A DNA stretch of 64,000 nt from Desulfovibrio sp. Lineage in GTDB: Bacteria > Desulfobacterota > Desulfovibrionia > Desulfovibrionales > Desulfovibrionaceae. The stretch is taken from positions 82,773-146,772 of the forward strand of contig JAIKXS010000017.1 in NCBI GenBank assembly GCA_024683955.1. Direction: 5' to 3'. The notes under the pieces were generated by a model. That model ran no database searches. It saw nothing but the letters and a program-made list of their open reading frames with translations, and had not been told where the DNA came from. Position numbers and translations under genes: made by a program. Below are positions 32,497 to 43,581 of this stretch, piece by piece. The first letter of the stretch is position 1. Each line of letters starts with the position of its first letter.

Positions 32497-33213
32497 CTAC
32501 TCACCAACCAGAGTACCCACATTCTCTCCCTGTACAACCTTTGCGATATCTCCACCGAACATGCGGCACACGATCAAGGGCACATGGTTGTCACGCACAA
32601 GGGCAAAGGCCGTGGCGTCCATAACGCCGAGCCGTAGATTCAAGGCATCGTCATAGGACAGGCTGTTGTATTTAACAGCATCTGGGAACTTCTTGGGATC
32701 CTTGTCGTAAATTCCATCAACTTTTGTGGCCTTGATGATGCAGTCGCATTTTAACTCCATGCCACGCAATGCCGCCGTCGTATCAGTGGTAAAATACGGA
32801 TTGCCTGTTCCTGCGGCACAGATGACAACGCGCCCCTTGTCCAGGTGGCGCAAGGCCCTGCGACGGATAAACGGCTCGCAAACTTCCTGCATGGTAATGG
32901 CAGAAAGGACACGCGTCGGATGACCGGCCTTTTCAAGCATGTCCTGCACGGCCAAGGCATTCAAAACAGTGGCCAGCATTCCCATGTAATCTGCCGAGGA
33001 ACGCTCCATCCCCTGGGCCGAACCTGAAAGCCCGCGAAAAATATTTCCTCCGCCGATAACAAGGGCCATCTGGACCCCCATCTGCAGAACACTGCTCAGC
33101 TCTCCGCAAATTTTGGACACAGTGTCAGGAGCAATTCCGACCCCCTGCTGGCCGGCCAAGGCTTCCCCGCTCAGTTTCAGAAGAACTCGTCGATACCGTA
33201 AGTCAGTGGCCAT
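32497..33213 (-). CDS. pyrH: UMP kinase
   Basis: [54 protein letters not shown]; start moved to 33213. Confidence 0.94.
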   Translation of the reverse strand: MATDLRYRRVLLKLSGEALAGQQGVGIAPDTVSKICGELSSVLQMGVQMALVIGGGNIFRGLSGSAQGMERSSADYMGMLATVLNALAVQDMLEKAGHPTRVLSAITMQEVCEPFIRRRALRHLDKGRVVICAAGTGNPYFTTDTTAALRGMELKCDCIIKATKVDGIYDKDPKKFPDAVKYNSLSYDDALNLRLGVMDATAFALVRDNHVPLIVCRMFGGDIAKVVQGENVGTLVGE

Positions 33214-33409
33214 ACTATCCTCCAAAAATGTTGTCCAAAAAACTGGGATGAAAACGGTAAAAGTGTAGCAAAAAAGACAAATGCCGTGAATTCCCCTGCG
33301 CTCTCCCAAAAAACACCGAACAAAAAAGAGTGGTAAGAAGGGCCTCCTGCAGACGACGAAAAGGAGAAAAGGCATGCCAACGCGCGCTGCGGGCCCGCTA
33401 GGGAAAAAA

Positions 33410-33649
33410 TTATGCGTCTAAACCGCTAAAGGGTGAAGGCAGTATGGTCAACGGTACAGACCCGGCAATTTCCCGCAGCGCCCGATGGGCAATCTGCGCC
33501 ATATCCTCCGTATATACAAATTTCAGCAGAGATGTCTGTCGTTCCAGGACAGAAAAATAGCCGACATGTTCGTAGGCTTCAAGAAGAAAACGAAAGACGG
33601 CAATATCCGAGGGACAAAGGCGAATGTAGGTAACAGAACTGGCCGACAT
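33410..33649 (-). CDS. DUF4911-like small protein
   Basis: 79-aa [32 protein letters not shown]...; family recalled, not searched. Confidence 0.6.
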   Translation of the reverse strand: MSASSVTYIRLCPSDIAVFRFLLEAYEHVGYFSVLERQTSLLKFVYTEDMAQIAHRALREIAGSVPLTILPSPFSGLDA

Positions 33650-33779
33650 ACGTACCTCACATCAAGCGGGCGCATCTCTTCCCGGTATAAACTTTCTTGT
33701 CAAGCAGCCGATATATATATAGAATACCTTTGGCAGCCTCCCCCACCCAATAACCCAATAAATAAACGTTGGTGGATTT

Positions 33780-34060
33780 GAGCAGGGCTCACGCCCGCAT
33801 CCCTGGAGATTTTCTGATTCAACGAGACTGACCAGAGGAACATTCGCTCAGGTTTCGCTTTCAAATTCCCGCGGCAGGGAATTTTACGGCAGCAAACCAA
33901 ACACCCTTTCCCCTCAGGTCTCACGATCTCTTCCCAAGCTGACACAGCTTGCTCAGCCGTCAGGAAGTATGTTGGAACAGAAACGGGAATGGCAAGGAAA
34001 TTCCAGGTAAACAGCCTTATGTCCTCGCCCTGAATGGCGGGGTTGTACGGCGCGTTTGAT
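33780..34060 (-). mobile_element. IS200/IS605-type relic D (tnpB-like 3' end plus left-end foldback)
   Basis: Minus-strand LTAEQAVSAWEEIVRPEGKG resembles a TnpB C-terminus; GGCAAGGAAATTCCAG...CCCTGAATGGCGGGGTTGTACGGCGCGTT matches the other relic ends. Confidence 0.5.
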
Positions 34061-34090
34061 AAGGGTTCTGAAATTCCTGGAAAAACAGCA

Positions 34091-34909
34091 ATGACCGCAA
34101 TTGATGAAAGACAGAGCACCCTTCTTGCAACGGGTGCACCCCTTTCTCCCGCCGGGAACACAATCCGCTCAGCAGGGAATTCTTCCCGCACGTCCTCGCA
34201 AAATGGCAATGCGCAGTCCTTTGCTGACCGCCTCTCCCTCACGCCCGAAGCCGAACAGGAACTCAAGGAACTTCAGCAGCGTGATCAGGAAGTTCGACAC
34301 CATGAAGAGGCACACAAGGCAGCAGCCGGTCCTTACTCCGAGGGTGTAAGCTACGACCTCACAACCGGGCCTGATGGAAAGCAGTACGCCGTTGGCGGAT
34401 CCTGCGCCATCGATACAAGTCCCGTTCCTGGTGACCCTGAGGCAACCCTTCGCAAGGCCCAGCAAATTAAGCGGGCTGCAAAGGCTCCTGCCGAGCCCTC
34501 TTCCCAGGACATGAAGGTTGCTTCCGAAGCGAACCAACTCGAAAATAACGCCCGCGAGGACCTGGCAGAAGAAAAAAGAGAGGACGGAAACGACGCAAGT
34601 CCTCTTGGCGGAACTGAAAGCTTTGTCCGTTCTGCCCTGAATACTCAGGACCTCCGCAGCGGAGACAGCCAGTCAGGCACCCCTCTAAGCCTTTCCTGGT
34701 CTCAGGGGGTATATCATGTCGGCAGAACTGCCCATGACCACACATTCTCCGTTGTCCAAAATTCAGGAACCGGATACGGTTTTCCAACCGCAGAGGTATC
34801 CTCTTCACGCATCGCGCAGGCCTCTCACTCCTATGCCGTGATGTCAAGACAGGGTGTTATGCCGACGGCTCTTGCCCCAAATGGTACAGGCATCTCCCTG
34901 CATATCTAA
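34091..34909 (+). CDS. SprA-related putative metalloprotease (CJM1_0395-like family)
   Basis: VRHHEEAHKAAAGPYSEGVSYDLTTGPDGKQYAVGGSCAIDTSPVPGDPEATLRKAQQIKRAA with HExxH. Confidence 0.8.
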   Translation: MTAIDERQSTLLATGAPLSPAGNTIRSAGNSSRTSSQNGNAQSFADRLSLTPEAEQELKELQQRDQEVRHHEEAHKAAAGPYSEGVSYDLTTGPDGKQYAVGGSCAIDTSPVPGDPEATLRKAQQIKRAAKAPAEPSSQDMKVASEANQLENNAREDLAEEKREDGNDASPLGGTESFVRSALNTQDLRSGDSQSGTPLSLSWSQGVYHVGRTAHDHTFSVVQNSGTGYGFPTAEVSSSRIAQASHSYAVMSRQGVMPTALAPNGTGISLHI

Positions 34910-35283
34910 TCCCTCCTCCGCATCCCCGACATTCCTTTTTCCGGTCAGCAAGTGCTTTTTGTGCGCGTAACCGGAACGCGACAACGTCTCCGACGCCCGA
35001 CCCGGCTCTCACATATGGTTCAAAAACATATGAAGACGGTCTTCGGGAAAAATCGTAAGCAGCCCGGAGAAGAAAAAAACGTTCCTGTACAACACCAGAA
35101 GTATTGTCTACCAGACTTCGTACAGCCCCACGGCCTAACCGGGACTCTCTCCGCAAGAACGTTGCAGGAATCCCGAACGCGGACCGATAAGAAAAAGACA
35201 TACGGCGTACAAAAAGTACAGCAAGAGACAGCAGAGACACGGGGAAGTCGTACACGGAACAAAGAACCGTACGGAATAGCAGC

Positions 35284-35650
35284 TTGACCTCCTCCCCTGC
35301 CTGACGTCGGTGAATTCCTGTCAGTAATGGTCCTCTTGGGTCGCACCACAGAGGGTCCCTGCTTCATCACGGCCGCCCGGGCCCTCTCCGCTCCACGGGC
35401 TGACACGGCATGCCCTGCAACCAACATATTCTATGCCGCATCGAGACCGGCATGTATCTCAAAACCACGGGAAGTACGGTTGAAGACAGCTTGCGACGGT
35501 CTGTTATCCTTGTCCGCGCAGCCACAGTTGCTGCATGTCCGGATGGTGTATAAATCAGCTTACCCCAGGCTGAAGAGGCAAAGATCCCGGTTGCGGTGCG
35601 CGCCTTATATCCCGGTTCTGAAGGACGGGGTTTTACGGCGCGTTGGATAA
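35284..35650 (-). mobile_element. Non-autonomous IS200/IS605-derived element A (tnpB 3' end fused to tnpA terminal codons)
   Basis: Right-end-like CCTCCCCTGCCTGACGTCGGTGAATTC; tnpB zinc-ribbon fragment; LE foldback CCCGGTTCTGAAGGACGGGGTTTTACGGCGCGTT. Confidence 0.75.
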
Positions 35651-35757
35651 AAGCTGGAAAACACTGCAGGCACCTGCAGCATTCTCCAGCTTAGCAACTA
35701 TTTCGGACAGCGGCCTTTCAAAAATACCCTGCTCTTTTCTCAACTCGAAAGAGATTT

Positions 35758-36399
35758 CTACATTCCGAGCTGTGCCAGCATATCATCAATCACTTTCTGG
35801 GAAATACCATTTGTATCAGGGCCCTTCAGTTCTGAAGCCATCTTCTGACGACCCTGTTTAAAATCTTCCATGGCCTTTTCCGCATCCGCCTTCAGCGTTT
35901 CCACATCTTTATGAGGATCGTTCTCCGCACCTTCCATAATAAGACCTGAAGTGACATAAAGATTGACAACGGTGTCCTCAATCCTGTTCAAGGCAGAAAC
36001 AACACGTTTGATGCGTTGTCCCGTCAGGTCCTGAAAACTCAACTGCAACGTCAGATTAGTGAGGTCCTCACTCAAACGGGTATTGATTTCGCTCAACCTG
36101 CCAAGTTCCTCTGAACCATCCTTTGTTGCACTCAATTTTTCAATGAGGGCGGCGGCCTCTTCCTGATTGGCCTCGTTGCGTTCGACGATTTCAAGAATAT
36201 TTGTGGCCGCTTCTTCCGTAGATTTCAAAACTTCGCCGAGCTGCGACGTCGCCTCCCGGAAGAGCGCTCTTGCATCGGGTTCTGCAGACAGCCCCTCTTC
36301 ATGGGAAGCTGTTGAAATCTGCTGATAGATATCCTTCAGCCCCTGCCTCATGTCATCACTGAGCTTCTTATAAATCGGTTCTTGTGTTTCTGTAGACAT
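35758..36399 (-). CDS. cheZ: Protein phosphatase CheZ
   Basis: LSFQDLTGQRIKRVVSALNRIE and C-terminal SQKVIDDMLAQLGM; start set at 36399. Confidence 0.82.
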   Translation of the reverse strand: MSTETQEPIYKKLSDDMRQGLKDIYQQISTASHEEGLSAEPDARALFREATSQLGEVLKSTEEAATNILEIVERNEANQEEAAALIEKLSATKDGSEELGRLSEINTRLSEDLTNLTLQLSFQDLTGQRIKRVVSALNRIEDTVVNLYVTSGLIMEGAENDPHKDVETLKADAEKAMEDFKQGRQKMASELKGPDTNGISQKVIDDMLAQLGM

Positions 36400-36506
36400 T
36401 ATACACCTACTTCGAAAATTGACGCTTTTTCCCGGCTGTTCGGAAGAGGATTGATATTCCTCACACGGGAAAGGCCTGAACATATACCGTTTGGTTCAAA
36501 AAAAGT

Positions 36507-36795
36507 ATGCACGTTGTAAGCCCGGGCAATTGGGATTGGAGAATGGTCAACAGCCTGAAAGACGTTTCCAGCAGGCTGATCAGGAAACGTGGATATCCAG
36601 TCCTGCAGCGCAAGCTTTGGGATGGATCTCTCTGGTCACAAGCTACGTTGCGGGTAGTTGTGGCGGCGCTCCGATTTCTGTTTTGCGACAGTACATTGAA
36701 AATCAGCATGGCCCAAGCTGAAAAGGCAAGGATTCCAGTTACGGTGCGCCTTATATTCCCCTCCTGAAGGACGCGGTTTTACGGCGCGTTGGAAA
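36507..36795 (+). pseudogene. IS200-type tnpA 3' fragment (frameshifted) plus left-end foldback (relic E)
   Basis: MVNSLKDVSSRLIRKRGYPVLQRKLWDGSLWSQ in one frame, then SYVAGSCGGAPISVLRQYIENQ in another; TCCTGAAGGACGCGGTTTTACGGCGCGTTGG. Confidence 0.78.
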
Positions 36796-36847
36796 AATAC
36801 CCGGGTGGAGAAAAAAATTTTAACTTCCGTTTTCACTCTTTGCACAA

Positions 36848-36877
36848 CAAAAAACAGCCTAGACATTTCTGCTAGGC
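36848..36877 (-). terminator. Rho-independent terminator for ybgF
   Basis: Minus strand GCCTAG-CAGAAATGT-CTAGGC then TGTTTTTTG. Confidence 0.75.
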
Positions 36878-36984
36878 AGTGAGTTTGAAACAGGAATGCC
36901 AAAAAGACAAGGGGTTTTATGCTCTCTCGTACGAGAATGTATCACCTGTCTTCAAAAATGACATTCCCCTGACCGCTAGTGTGA

Positions 36985-37977
36985 TTAGGTATTTGTCTTC
37001 AAGAAGTTCTTTGCGCGTGCCGCTTCCGGGGAGCCCGGAAATTTTTTTATCAGCTCGTTCATCCGCGCCTTCGCAGCGTCTTTCTGTCCGCTTTTACTGA
37101 AGCAGATGGCCTGCTTCAGGTAGGAACCGGGAGTGCGGGATGATTTTGGGTATTTCGTAATTACATCATTATACTCAAGGGCGGCCTCAGAAAACTGATT
37201 ACTCTGAAAATAACATTCGGCAAGATAGTAATGGGCATCCGGAACAAGATTGTGAGAGCCGTAGTTCTTCAAAAAATCAGAGAAAGAACGCTGCGCTTCT
37301 GAATAGTTTCTTGAATTGAAAGCATTTAAACCAGCATCATACAGTGCAAGTGAAAGATCTTTCTGCGGGGCTTCAAGTTTCTCCTGTGGGGTTTCCCGTC
37401 CCCATGTACTATCTGACGGAGGAGCTGAAACACCCGGGGCTGCGGCCTGAGGAGCCTTGGGGGCTCCCCAGGGGGCTACACCGGCCGGAGTAGTCCCGGC
37501 AGGAGCTGTCCCAGCCGTTGCAACCAGAGGTTCTCCGTACGAACCAAGAGGGGCCGTTCCGCTCCCCTGTGACGGAGTTTGCCCAGTGGGCGCCTGAGAC
37601 TGTGGCTGCGCAGGCGAAGGCTGCATCATCTGGGCTGACGGAACCTTTGGCTTCAGGGGATCACCCAAATTAAAATTCATGGCCATGCTGTTCTCAACCT
37701 GGTGCAGAGCCGCATCGTGTTTGTTCACCTGATTGACGAGCGCGCGGGCGCCTCCGACATTCTTCAAATCATCAAGCTGACCCTTCAGCTCATTAATTTC
37801 CTCACGCATGGTCTGCAGCTGATTCCATGTGTCAGCCTGGGCAGGCTGCAACTGACGCAACTGCATATCCTGCTGCTCAACCTGTTCCTCAAGAGAGGTG
37901 TTTTTCTGACCGACACAGGCACCCTCAAGGGCGCAGACGAGAATAAGAGACGATGACCATAAAAAAGCTTTGCGCAT
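36985..37977 (-). CDS. ybgF: Tol-Pal system protein YbgF/CpoB
   Basis: Coiled-coil N-terminus, Pro-rich linker, C-terminal TPR LYDAGLNAFNSRNYSEAQRSFSDFL...PDAHYYLAECYF...YPKSSRTPGSYLKQA. Confidence 0.85.
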   Translation of the reverse strand: MRKAFLWSSSLILVCALEGACVGQKNTSLEEQVEQQDMQLRQLQPAQADTWNQLQTMREEINELKGQLDDLKNVGGARALVNQVNKHDAALHQVENSMAMNFNLGDPLKPKVPSAQMMQPSPAQPQSQAPTGQTPSQGSGTAPLGSYGEPLVATAGTAPAGTTPAGVAPWGAPKAPQAAAPGVSAPPSDSTWGRETPQEKLEAPQKDLSLALYDAGLNAFNSRNYSEAQRSFSDFLKNYGSHNLVPDAHYYLAECYFQSNQFSEAALEYNDVITKYPKSSRTPGSYLKQAICFSKSGQKDAAKARMNELIKKFPGSPEAARAKNFLKTNT

Positions 37978-38064
37978 TACCGTTCAGCGAAGATACCCGA
38001 ATACACTCGGGCGGAACCGCTGCCTCCCAATTTTTTCCAAAACAACAAAAAAGTCAGGGCCCGA

Positions 38065-38316
38065 CTATTTTTCAGACGACATGTCAGTCTTCTCTGCGGC
38101 AATCCGTTCCCTCAACACAGAAATCCGCTCTCCAGCGCGTTTGCGACCGATAGCAATATAGAGAAGCCCGCCAATAACAGGGAAAAAAACCGCGATACAA
38201 AGCCAAGAGACCTTTTGTTGAAACGACGAAAAGACATGCGACCAGACATGCCAGATGCTCCACAAATTGGGGAGAGGCAAGACCGCAAGCACTATATACC
38301 ACCAAGAAAATTCCAT
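38065..38316 (-). CDS. PLDc_N-type small membrane protein
   Basis: MEFSWWYIVLAVLPLPNLWSIWHVW...VSWLCIAVFFPVIGGLLYIAIGRKR. Confidence 0.65.
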   Translation of the reverse strand: MEFSWWYIVLAVLPLPNLWSIWHVWSHVFSSFQQKVSWLCIAVFFPVIGGLLYIAIGRKRAGERISVLRERIAAEKTDMSSEK

Positions 38317-38382
38317 ATACTTCTCACTCAGTAACCGTAAGGAACAGAAGAGCGCCATGCCCATCTCTTCCACAAAAAGAGC

Positions 38383-38910
38383 CTATAGTGTTTTAAGATC
38401 TACAACCTGCTCTTTTTTCTCCTTCCCACGGTCGTCTTTTTTCTCAAAACACAAAAAGAAACAGACGACACACGCACCAAGACATATGGCCGTGTCAGCA
38501 ATATTAAAGGCCGGCCAATGCCATTCATTCCAATAGACATCAAGAAAATCCACCACGGCACGAAATCGTACACGGTCCGTCAGGTTCCCGAGTGCTCCGC
38601 CGAGTATGCAGCCAAGAGACATCACAAGGAGCGTTTTTTGCTCTTTCAAAGTTCTGACAATGTACAAAATAGCCGCAACGGCAAAAAGGGTCGCCCCCAG
38701 AAAAAGCCAGAACTGCCATTCGATATCTGAACGGTTGAGGAAGCCGAATGCAGCCCCCCTGTTCCTGACGTTCACAAGATCAAAAAAACCGGGAATCACG
38801 GGAATCGCTTTATATTCGGGAATATGCTGCACGACAAACCATTTGCTCACCTGATCAATGACGAGCACAAAAACCGCGCAGAAAAAAAGCAGACGATACC
38901 GATACTTCAC
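38383..38910 (-). CDS. lspA: Lipoprotein signal peptidase
   Basis: VIDQVSKWFV, VNVRNRGAAFGFL, GGALGNLTDRVRFRAVVDFLDV, WPAFNIADTAICLG. Confidence 0.95.
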   Translation of the reverse strand: MKYRYRLLFFCAVFVLVIDQVSKWFVVQHIPEYKAIPVIPGFFDLVNVRNRGAAFGFLNRSDIEWQFWLFLGATLFAVAAILYIVRTLKEQKTLLVMSLGCILGGALGNLTDRVRFRAVVDFLDVYWNEWHWPAFNIADTAICLGACVVCFFLCFEKKDDRGKEKKEQVVDLKTL

Positions 38911-39040
38911 GAAATTGAGCCTCCTTCGGGGGAAGCGTCTTCAAAAGTCTTCAAAACATAACGCGAAAAGGGGTGTGACAAAGGAAGAAAAGACGAGCAG
39001 ACCTTCGCGCTGAACAAAAGACATTCCGTCAGGAGGAGCA

Positions 39041-41857
39041 TCAGCATTCTTTTCCCGAAAGGACCGCGGAGCAGCGTGGACAAAGGGTGGGATGTTCCGG
39101 ATCATGCCCGAGTTCCGTACTGTAAATCCAGCAGCGCTCACATTTTTCCCCTTCTGCTCTCTCGACCGATATGGCAAGACCTTCGACATCATGATCACGG
39201 AAGGCAGACTCCGGAGCATCGGCAAAGGAGGCCAGAATCAGGGACGACACAATGCAGTACGCACGAAGGTCCGTGTCCAGACCTTCGATACGTGCACGCA
39301 GCTCGGGGGTCAGGTAGAGCGTTACCTTTGTATCAAGAGGATGTCCAATGACTTTCGAGGTCCGCAACGGTTCTATGGCACGGGTCACGGCCGCCCTCAC
39401 AGAACCAAGCATCTCCCAGTCACTGCAGGTTTTTTCATCGAGGAGAAACTCATCAACGGAAACATCCTGAAGCGCAAAGACTGTTTTTTCCGCACCTTTA
39501 AGGGATGCCGGCACAAAGGACCAGATTTCTTCCGCCGTGAAGGAAAGAATAGGAGCCATATCACGCAGGAGCAGGGAAAGGATGTGCCAAAGCGCCGTCT
39601 GCGCCGAACGGCGTTTTACGCCGTCTTTCCGTTCCGTATAAAGACGGTCCTTGAGAATATCAAAGTATAGTGCGGACAAATCAGTCACGCAGTAGTTATG
39701 CAGGCCATGATAGACCTTATGGAATTCATAATCGGCATAGGCAGTTGTAACCATTCCGTGCAGGCGTGCCGCGCGGTCTAATGCATAGCGGTCAAGCGAG
39801 AGGAGATCCTTAAGCGGCAGGGCCTTGTCGGCCGAAAAATCGGCAAGATTGCCAAGGATGAAACGGCACGTGTTACGGATTCTCCGGTAGGCATCCACGA
39901 GACGGCTTATAATTTGGTCGGAGAGTCTGATGTCCTCCCTGTAATCAACGGAGGATGCCCAAAGACGGACTATTTCAGCTCCGTACTTGTCAATGAGTGT
40001 TTTGGGCGCAATGACGTTACCGACAGATTTGCTCATCTTGCGTCCGTCCCCGTCAACCACGTAGCCGTGGGTCAGAACGGCACGGTAGGGCGGAACCCCG
40101 CGGGTGCCGAGAGAGACAAGAAGCGAGCTGTGAAACCAGCCCCTGTGCTGGTCGGAACCTTCCAGGTAAAGATCCGCAGGGAAAGAGAGCTCTGGTCGTT
40201 TCTCGACGACAGCCGCCCAACTTGAACCGGAATCAAACCAGACATCAAGGATATCATTTTCCCGGGCAAAATGGCTGGCTCCGCAACGGGGACATTTCAA
40301 ATCTTTTGGAACGATCTCCTCAAGAGGTGCTTCATACCAATAGTCGCAGCCGGTAGGATGCTGTGCAAAACGGTCGCAGATAGATTCCATCCATGCGGGA
40401 TCGTTCCATACCTCACCGCATTCCCCGCACCTCAAGGCTATGATGGGAACACCCCACTGGCGCTGTCTCGATATGCACCAATCGGGTCTGAATTCAATCA
40501 TATTATAGATACGGTCATGTCCCCAGGCAGGAATCCACTGCACGGAGGAATCAATATGCTTCAACGCCTTGGCCCGAAGATCGTTCTTCTCCATGCTGAT
40601 GAACCATTGCGGCGTTGCCCGGAAAATCACGGGCTTCTTGCAGCGCCAGCAATGGGGATAGGAATGCTCGATGGTCCCGGCATACAGCAGCCTTCCCACC
40701 TCACGAAGTTTTTCAATCACAAGGGGATTTGCCTCAAAGACGTTCTTTCCCGCAAAGAACTCCACATCTTTAAGGTAGCAGCCGGCGTCATTTAACGGGG
40801 AATAGATGTCAAGATGATAGGCAAGTCCAACGTCGTAGTCTTCACGTCCGTGTCCGGGCGCCGTATGAACACAGCCGGTACCTGCCTCAAGGGTCACATG
40901 CTCCCCGAGAATAATGAGAGAGGCTCGGTCATAAAAAGGATGACGGGCTTCAAGACGTTCAAGGGCCCGCCCCTGACAACGGCCAAGAACATGCCCTTCC
41001 GTCCAGCCAAAAACAGAGCGACACGCTTCAAGACGCTCCTCTGCCAAAATGTATTGTTTTCCAGCCGTTTCAAAAAGAACGTAGGTGAACTCGGGATGCA
41101 CGCAAACAGCGAGATTATCGGGCAATGTCCAGGGAGTTGTGGTCCATATGACAACTGAGGTCCTTGCGGGATCGCAGTCTGGGAAAACCGCCGTAAGCCC
41201 GGGATCGGGCAAGGCAAAGGGGACATAGACTGAATGGGAGGAAACGTCCGCGTACTCCACCTCCGCTTCGGCAAGCGCGGTGTGACAGGAACAACACCAG
41301 TAAACCGGTTTTTTATCCCGGACAACCGAGCCGTTTTTGACAAAGGTCGCAAGCTGCCTCGCGATATCCGCCTCATAGGCCGGCGTCATGCTCAAATAGG
41401 GATTCTCCCAATTGCCAAGCACACCAAGGCGCTTGAACTCCTCCCGCTGCACGTTGATCCATTTCGTGGCATACTCACGGCAAAGACGGCGCACGACATG
41501 CGTCGGCAGTTCTTTTTTCTTGCCTTTCAACTCCTGTTCAACTTTGAGTTCAATAGGCAGTCCGTGGCAGTCCCAGCCGGGAATATAGGTGCTTCTATAG
41601 CCCTGCATATTTTTTGACTTGACAATGATGTCCTTCAGGATCTTGTTCAGGGCATGCCCCATGTGCAAATGTCCATTGGCGTAGGGCGGCCCATCATGAA
41701 GCACGAATGATCCCCTGCTGCCGGACGCCTCCTCCATGCATGTGGTCGCATGCATATCCTCCCATTCTTTCAGCCGTAAGGGCTCACGTTGCACGAGGTT
41801 TGCCTTCATCGGGAAGGCTGTTTCCGGAAGATTCAGAGTCTTTTTATAATCGCTCAT
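39041..41857 (-). CDS. ileS: Isoleucyl-tRNA synthetase
   Basis: [44 protein letters not shown]-terminal CERCWIYS zinc motif. Confidence 0.96.
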   Translation of the reverse strand: MSDYKKTLNLPETAFPMKANLVQREPLRLKEWEDMHATTCMEEASGSRGSFVLHDGPPYANGHLHMGHALNKILKDIIVKSKNMQGYRSTYIPGWDCHGLPIELKVEQELKGKKKELPTHVVRRLCREYATKWINVQREEFKRLGVLGNWENPYLSMTPAYEADIARQLATFVKNGSVVRDKKPVYWCCSCHTALAEAEVEYADVSSHSVYVPFALPDPGLTAVFPDCDPARTSVVIWTTTPWTLPDNLAVCVHPEFTYVLFETAGKQYILAEERLEACRSVFGWTEGHVLGRCQGRALERLEARHPFYDRASLIILGEHVTLEAGTGCVHTAPGHGREDYDVGLAYHLDIYSPLNDAGCYLKDVEFFAGKNVFEANPLVIEKLREVGRLLYAGTIEHSYPHCWRCKKPVIFRATPQWFISMEKNDLRAKALKHIDSSVQWIPAWGHDRIYNMIEFRPDWCISRQRQWGVPIIALRCGECGEVWNDPAWMESICDRFAQHPTGCDYWYEAPLEEIVPKDLKCPRCGASHFARENDILDVWFDSGSSWAAVVEKRPELSFPADLYLEGSDQHRGWFHSSLLVSLGTRGVPPYRAVLTHGYVVDGDGRKMSKSVGNVIAPKTLIDKYGAEIVRLWASSVDYREDIRLSDQIISRLVDAYRRIRNTCRFILGNLADFSADKALPLKDLLSLDRYALDRAARLHGMVTTAYADYEFHKVYHGLHNYCVTDLSALYFDILKDRLYTERKDGVKRRSAQTALWHILSLLLRDMAPILSFTAEEIWSFVPASLKGAEKTVFALQDVSVDEFLLDEKTCSDWEMLGSVRAAVTRAIEPLRTSKVIGHPLDTKVTLYLTPELRARIEGLDTDLRAYCIVSSLILASFADAPESAFRDHDVEGLAISVERAEGEKCERCWIYSTELGHDPEHPTLCPRCSAVLSGKEC

Positions 41858-42291
41858 AGTTTCAACCCTTTGAGGATCAGAATGCGTTCTTCATACGCCG
41901 TAAAATATTGAACAAAAAAACATGATATTTATACACAAAAATAAAGATACCCTGCCCCCTAAAAAAGCAGGGGGATGGGAACGCTGCACCGTGTTCAATG
42001 ACAGGAGAGAAACAAGGTAACGGTACGACAGAAAAGCTTCGTGTCGGGAATCAGTACCGGCGTGACACCCGGCCCCCACTAACAGACAATATGGCAAGAT
42101 CTTTGGGGCGAAGAAAAGAAACGATTGTACGATTTTTTTCCCTCTTGTATCCGATGTCACCATTTGAAGCAAGACAAGAGGCATTTCATTCCGCCGTACA
42201 GCCCTCGTCCGCCGTGGTCGGAAGACGGGCAAGCCGGCCGGTACGTCAAAAGGAGTTATGCTGAAAAACGTAACGGGCCAAAAAAGGAGAT

Positions 42292-43581
42292 TCACGCTTT
42301 TGGAAACACAAAAGCCCGGACAGCCCCGGTATTCTTCCTGACGGGTCCCTTTTCCTGAACATCTGTGGCGAGGTCCCTTGTTGCGGACGGATCGAGTTCC
42401 GGAAGCGGGTCTGTAAGGATTTTCTTTGTCTGTTCAAAGAGGTTTGAGAGAATGGAGTTAGACACAACCATGCCGTTGGGCGTCAGCCGCATATAACCGT
42501 TCCGGATGCGAACCAGGCCGTTTTCGTGCATGGCCTGCACCATCCGTCTGTGATCTGTCAGAAACTCATGTCCCGTCATGGCCTTGTAACGGGCAAAGGA
42601 AAGGCCGCGTGACGTACGCAGGCTCAGCATAATGGTCTCGAGCACACGGATAAGCGGCGTGATCACCTCTTCCTCGTCGCTCCGGTCCGTTCCGCTTTTC
42701 ACCTTCTCTTCCCATGCCTTTCTGTTGCTTGGATTTGTCCACCTCTTGCCAGCGATGGTTGACGTGGCAGACGGGCCAAGACCAAGATAGTCAACCCCGC
42801 TCCAATAGCCGGTGTTATGACGACATTGGTAGCCCATGCGGGCGAAATTTGAGATCTCATACTGAATATAGCCGTGGCGTTCGAGAAAGGCTGCCCCCTC
42901 GAGAAACATGATGTTCTGATCACGCTCGGGTGGCAATCTCAGATCCTCGGTGCGCGATGCCTTCTCAAGAGGAGTTCCCGGCTCGAGAGTCAAGCCGTAG
43001 GCTGAAATATGTTCGGGCGCAAGGCGCACCACGTCCTTCAGCGTCTGCAGCCAGTGACGCACACTCTGTCCGGGCAGTCCCCACATGAGATCGACCCCGA
43101 TATTGGCAAAGCCAGCCTCCCGTGCCGTGTATACGGCGTGAAGGCTGTCCTGGGCCTTGTGACTTCTTCCAAGAATATGCAACATATCCGGATCAAGGCT
43201 TTGCAGCCCGATAGACAGGCGATTGACTCCCGCTTCCAGAAGCTGGGACGGAACAAGGGAGCCCTTGAGAGATTCAGGATTGGCTTCAAGCGTTATTTCA
43301 GCCCCGTCATCCAGAGTAAAATACCTCCGCACTCGTTCTAGCAAAATGCCGACAATACGCGGTGGCAAAAGGCTTGGCGTTCCGCCTCCAAAAAAGACGG
43401 TCTGGATGTGTGCACCTCCGAGACGATCACCGAAGGTGGCCAGTTCAAGGAGTAAGGTGTCCACATAGTCGCGCACGGCAACAGATGCATAGGGGTCAAC
43501 CGACCGGCCCAGCGCTTCGGAATGAAAGGCACAGTACCGGCAGCGGGAACGGCAAAAAGGAACATGAATATAAAGAAGCAT
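42292..43581 (-). CDS. hemW: HemW-like radical SAM protein
   Basis: MLLYIHVPFCRSRCRYCAFHSE (CxxxCxxC), VFFGGGTPSLL, LSIGLQSLDP, YEISNFAR; start set at 43581. Confidence 0.9.
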   Translation of the reverse strand: MLLYIHVPFCRSRCRYCAFHSEALGRSVDPYASVAVRDYVDTLLLELATFGDRLGGAHIQTVFFGGGTPSLLPPRIVGILLERVRRYFTLDDGAEITLEANPESLKGSLVPSQLLEAGVNRLSIGLQSLDPDMLHILGRSHKAQDSLHAVYTAREAGFANIGVDLMWGLPGQSVRHWLQTLKDVVRLAPEHISAYGLTLEPGTPLEKASRTEDLRLPPERDQNIMFLEGAAFLERHGYIQYEISNFARMGYQCRHNTGYWSGVDYLGLGPSATSTIAGKRWTNPSNRKAWEEKVKSGTDRSDEEEVITPLIRVLETIMLSLRTSRGLSFARYKAMTGHEFLTDHRRMVQAMHENGLVRIRNGYMRLTPNGMVVSNSILSNLFEQTKKILTDPLPELDPSATRDLATDVQEKGPVRKNTGAVRAFVFPKA

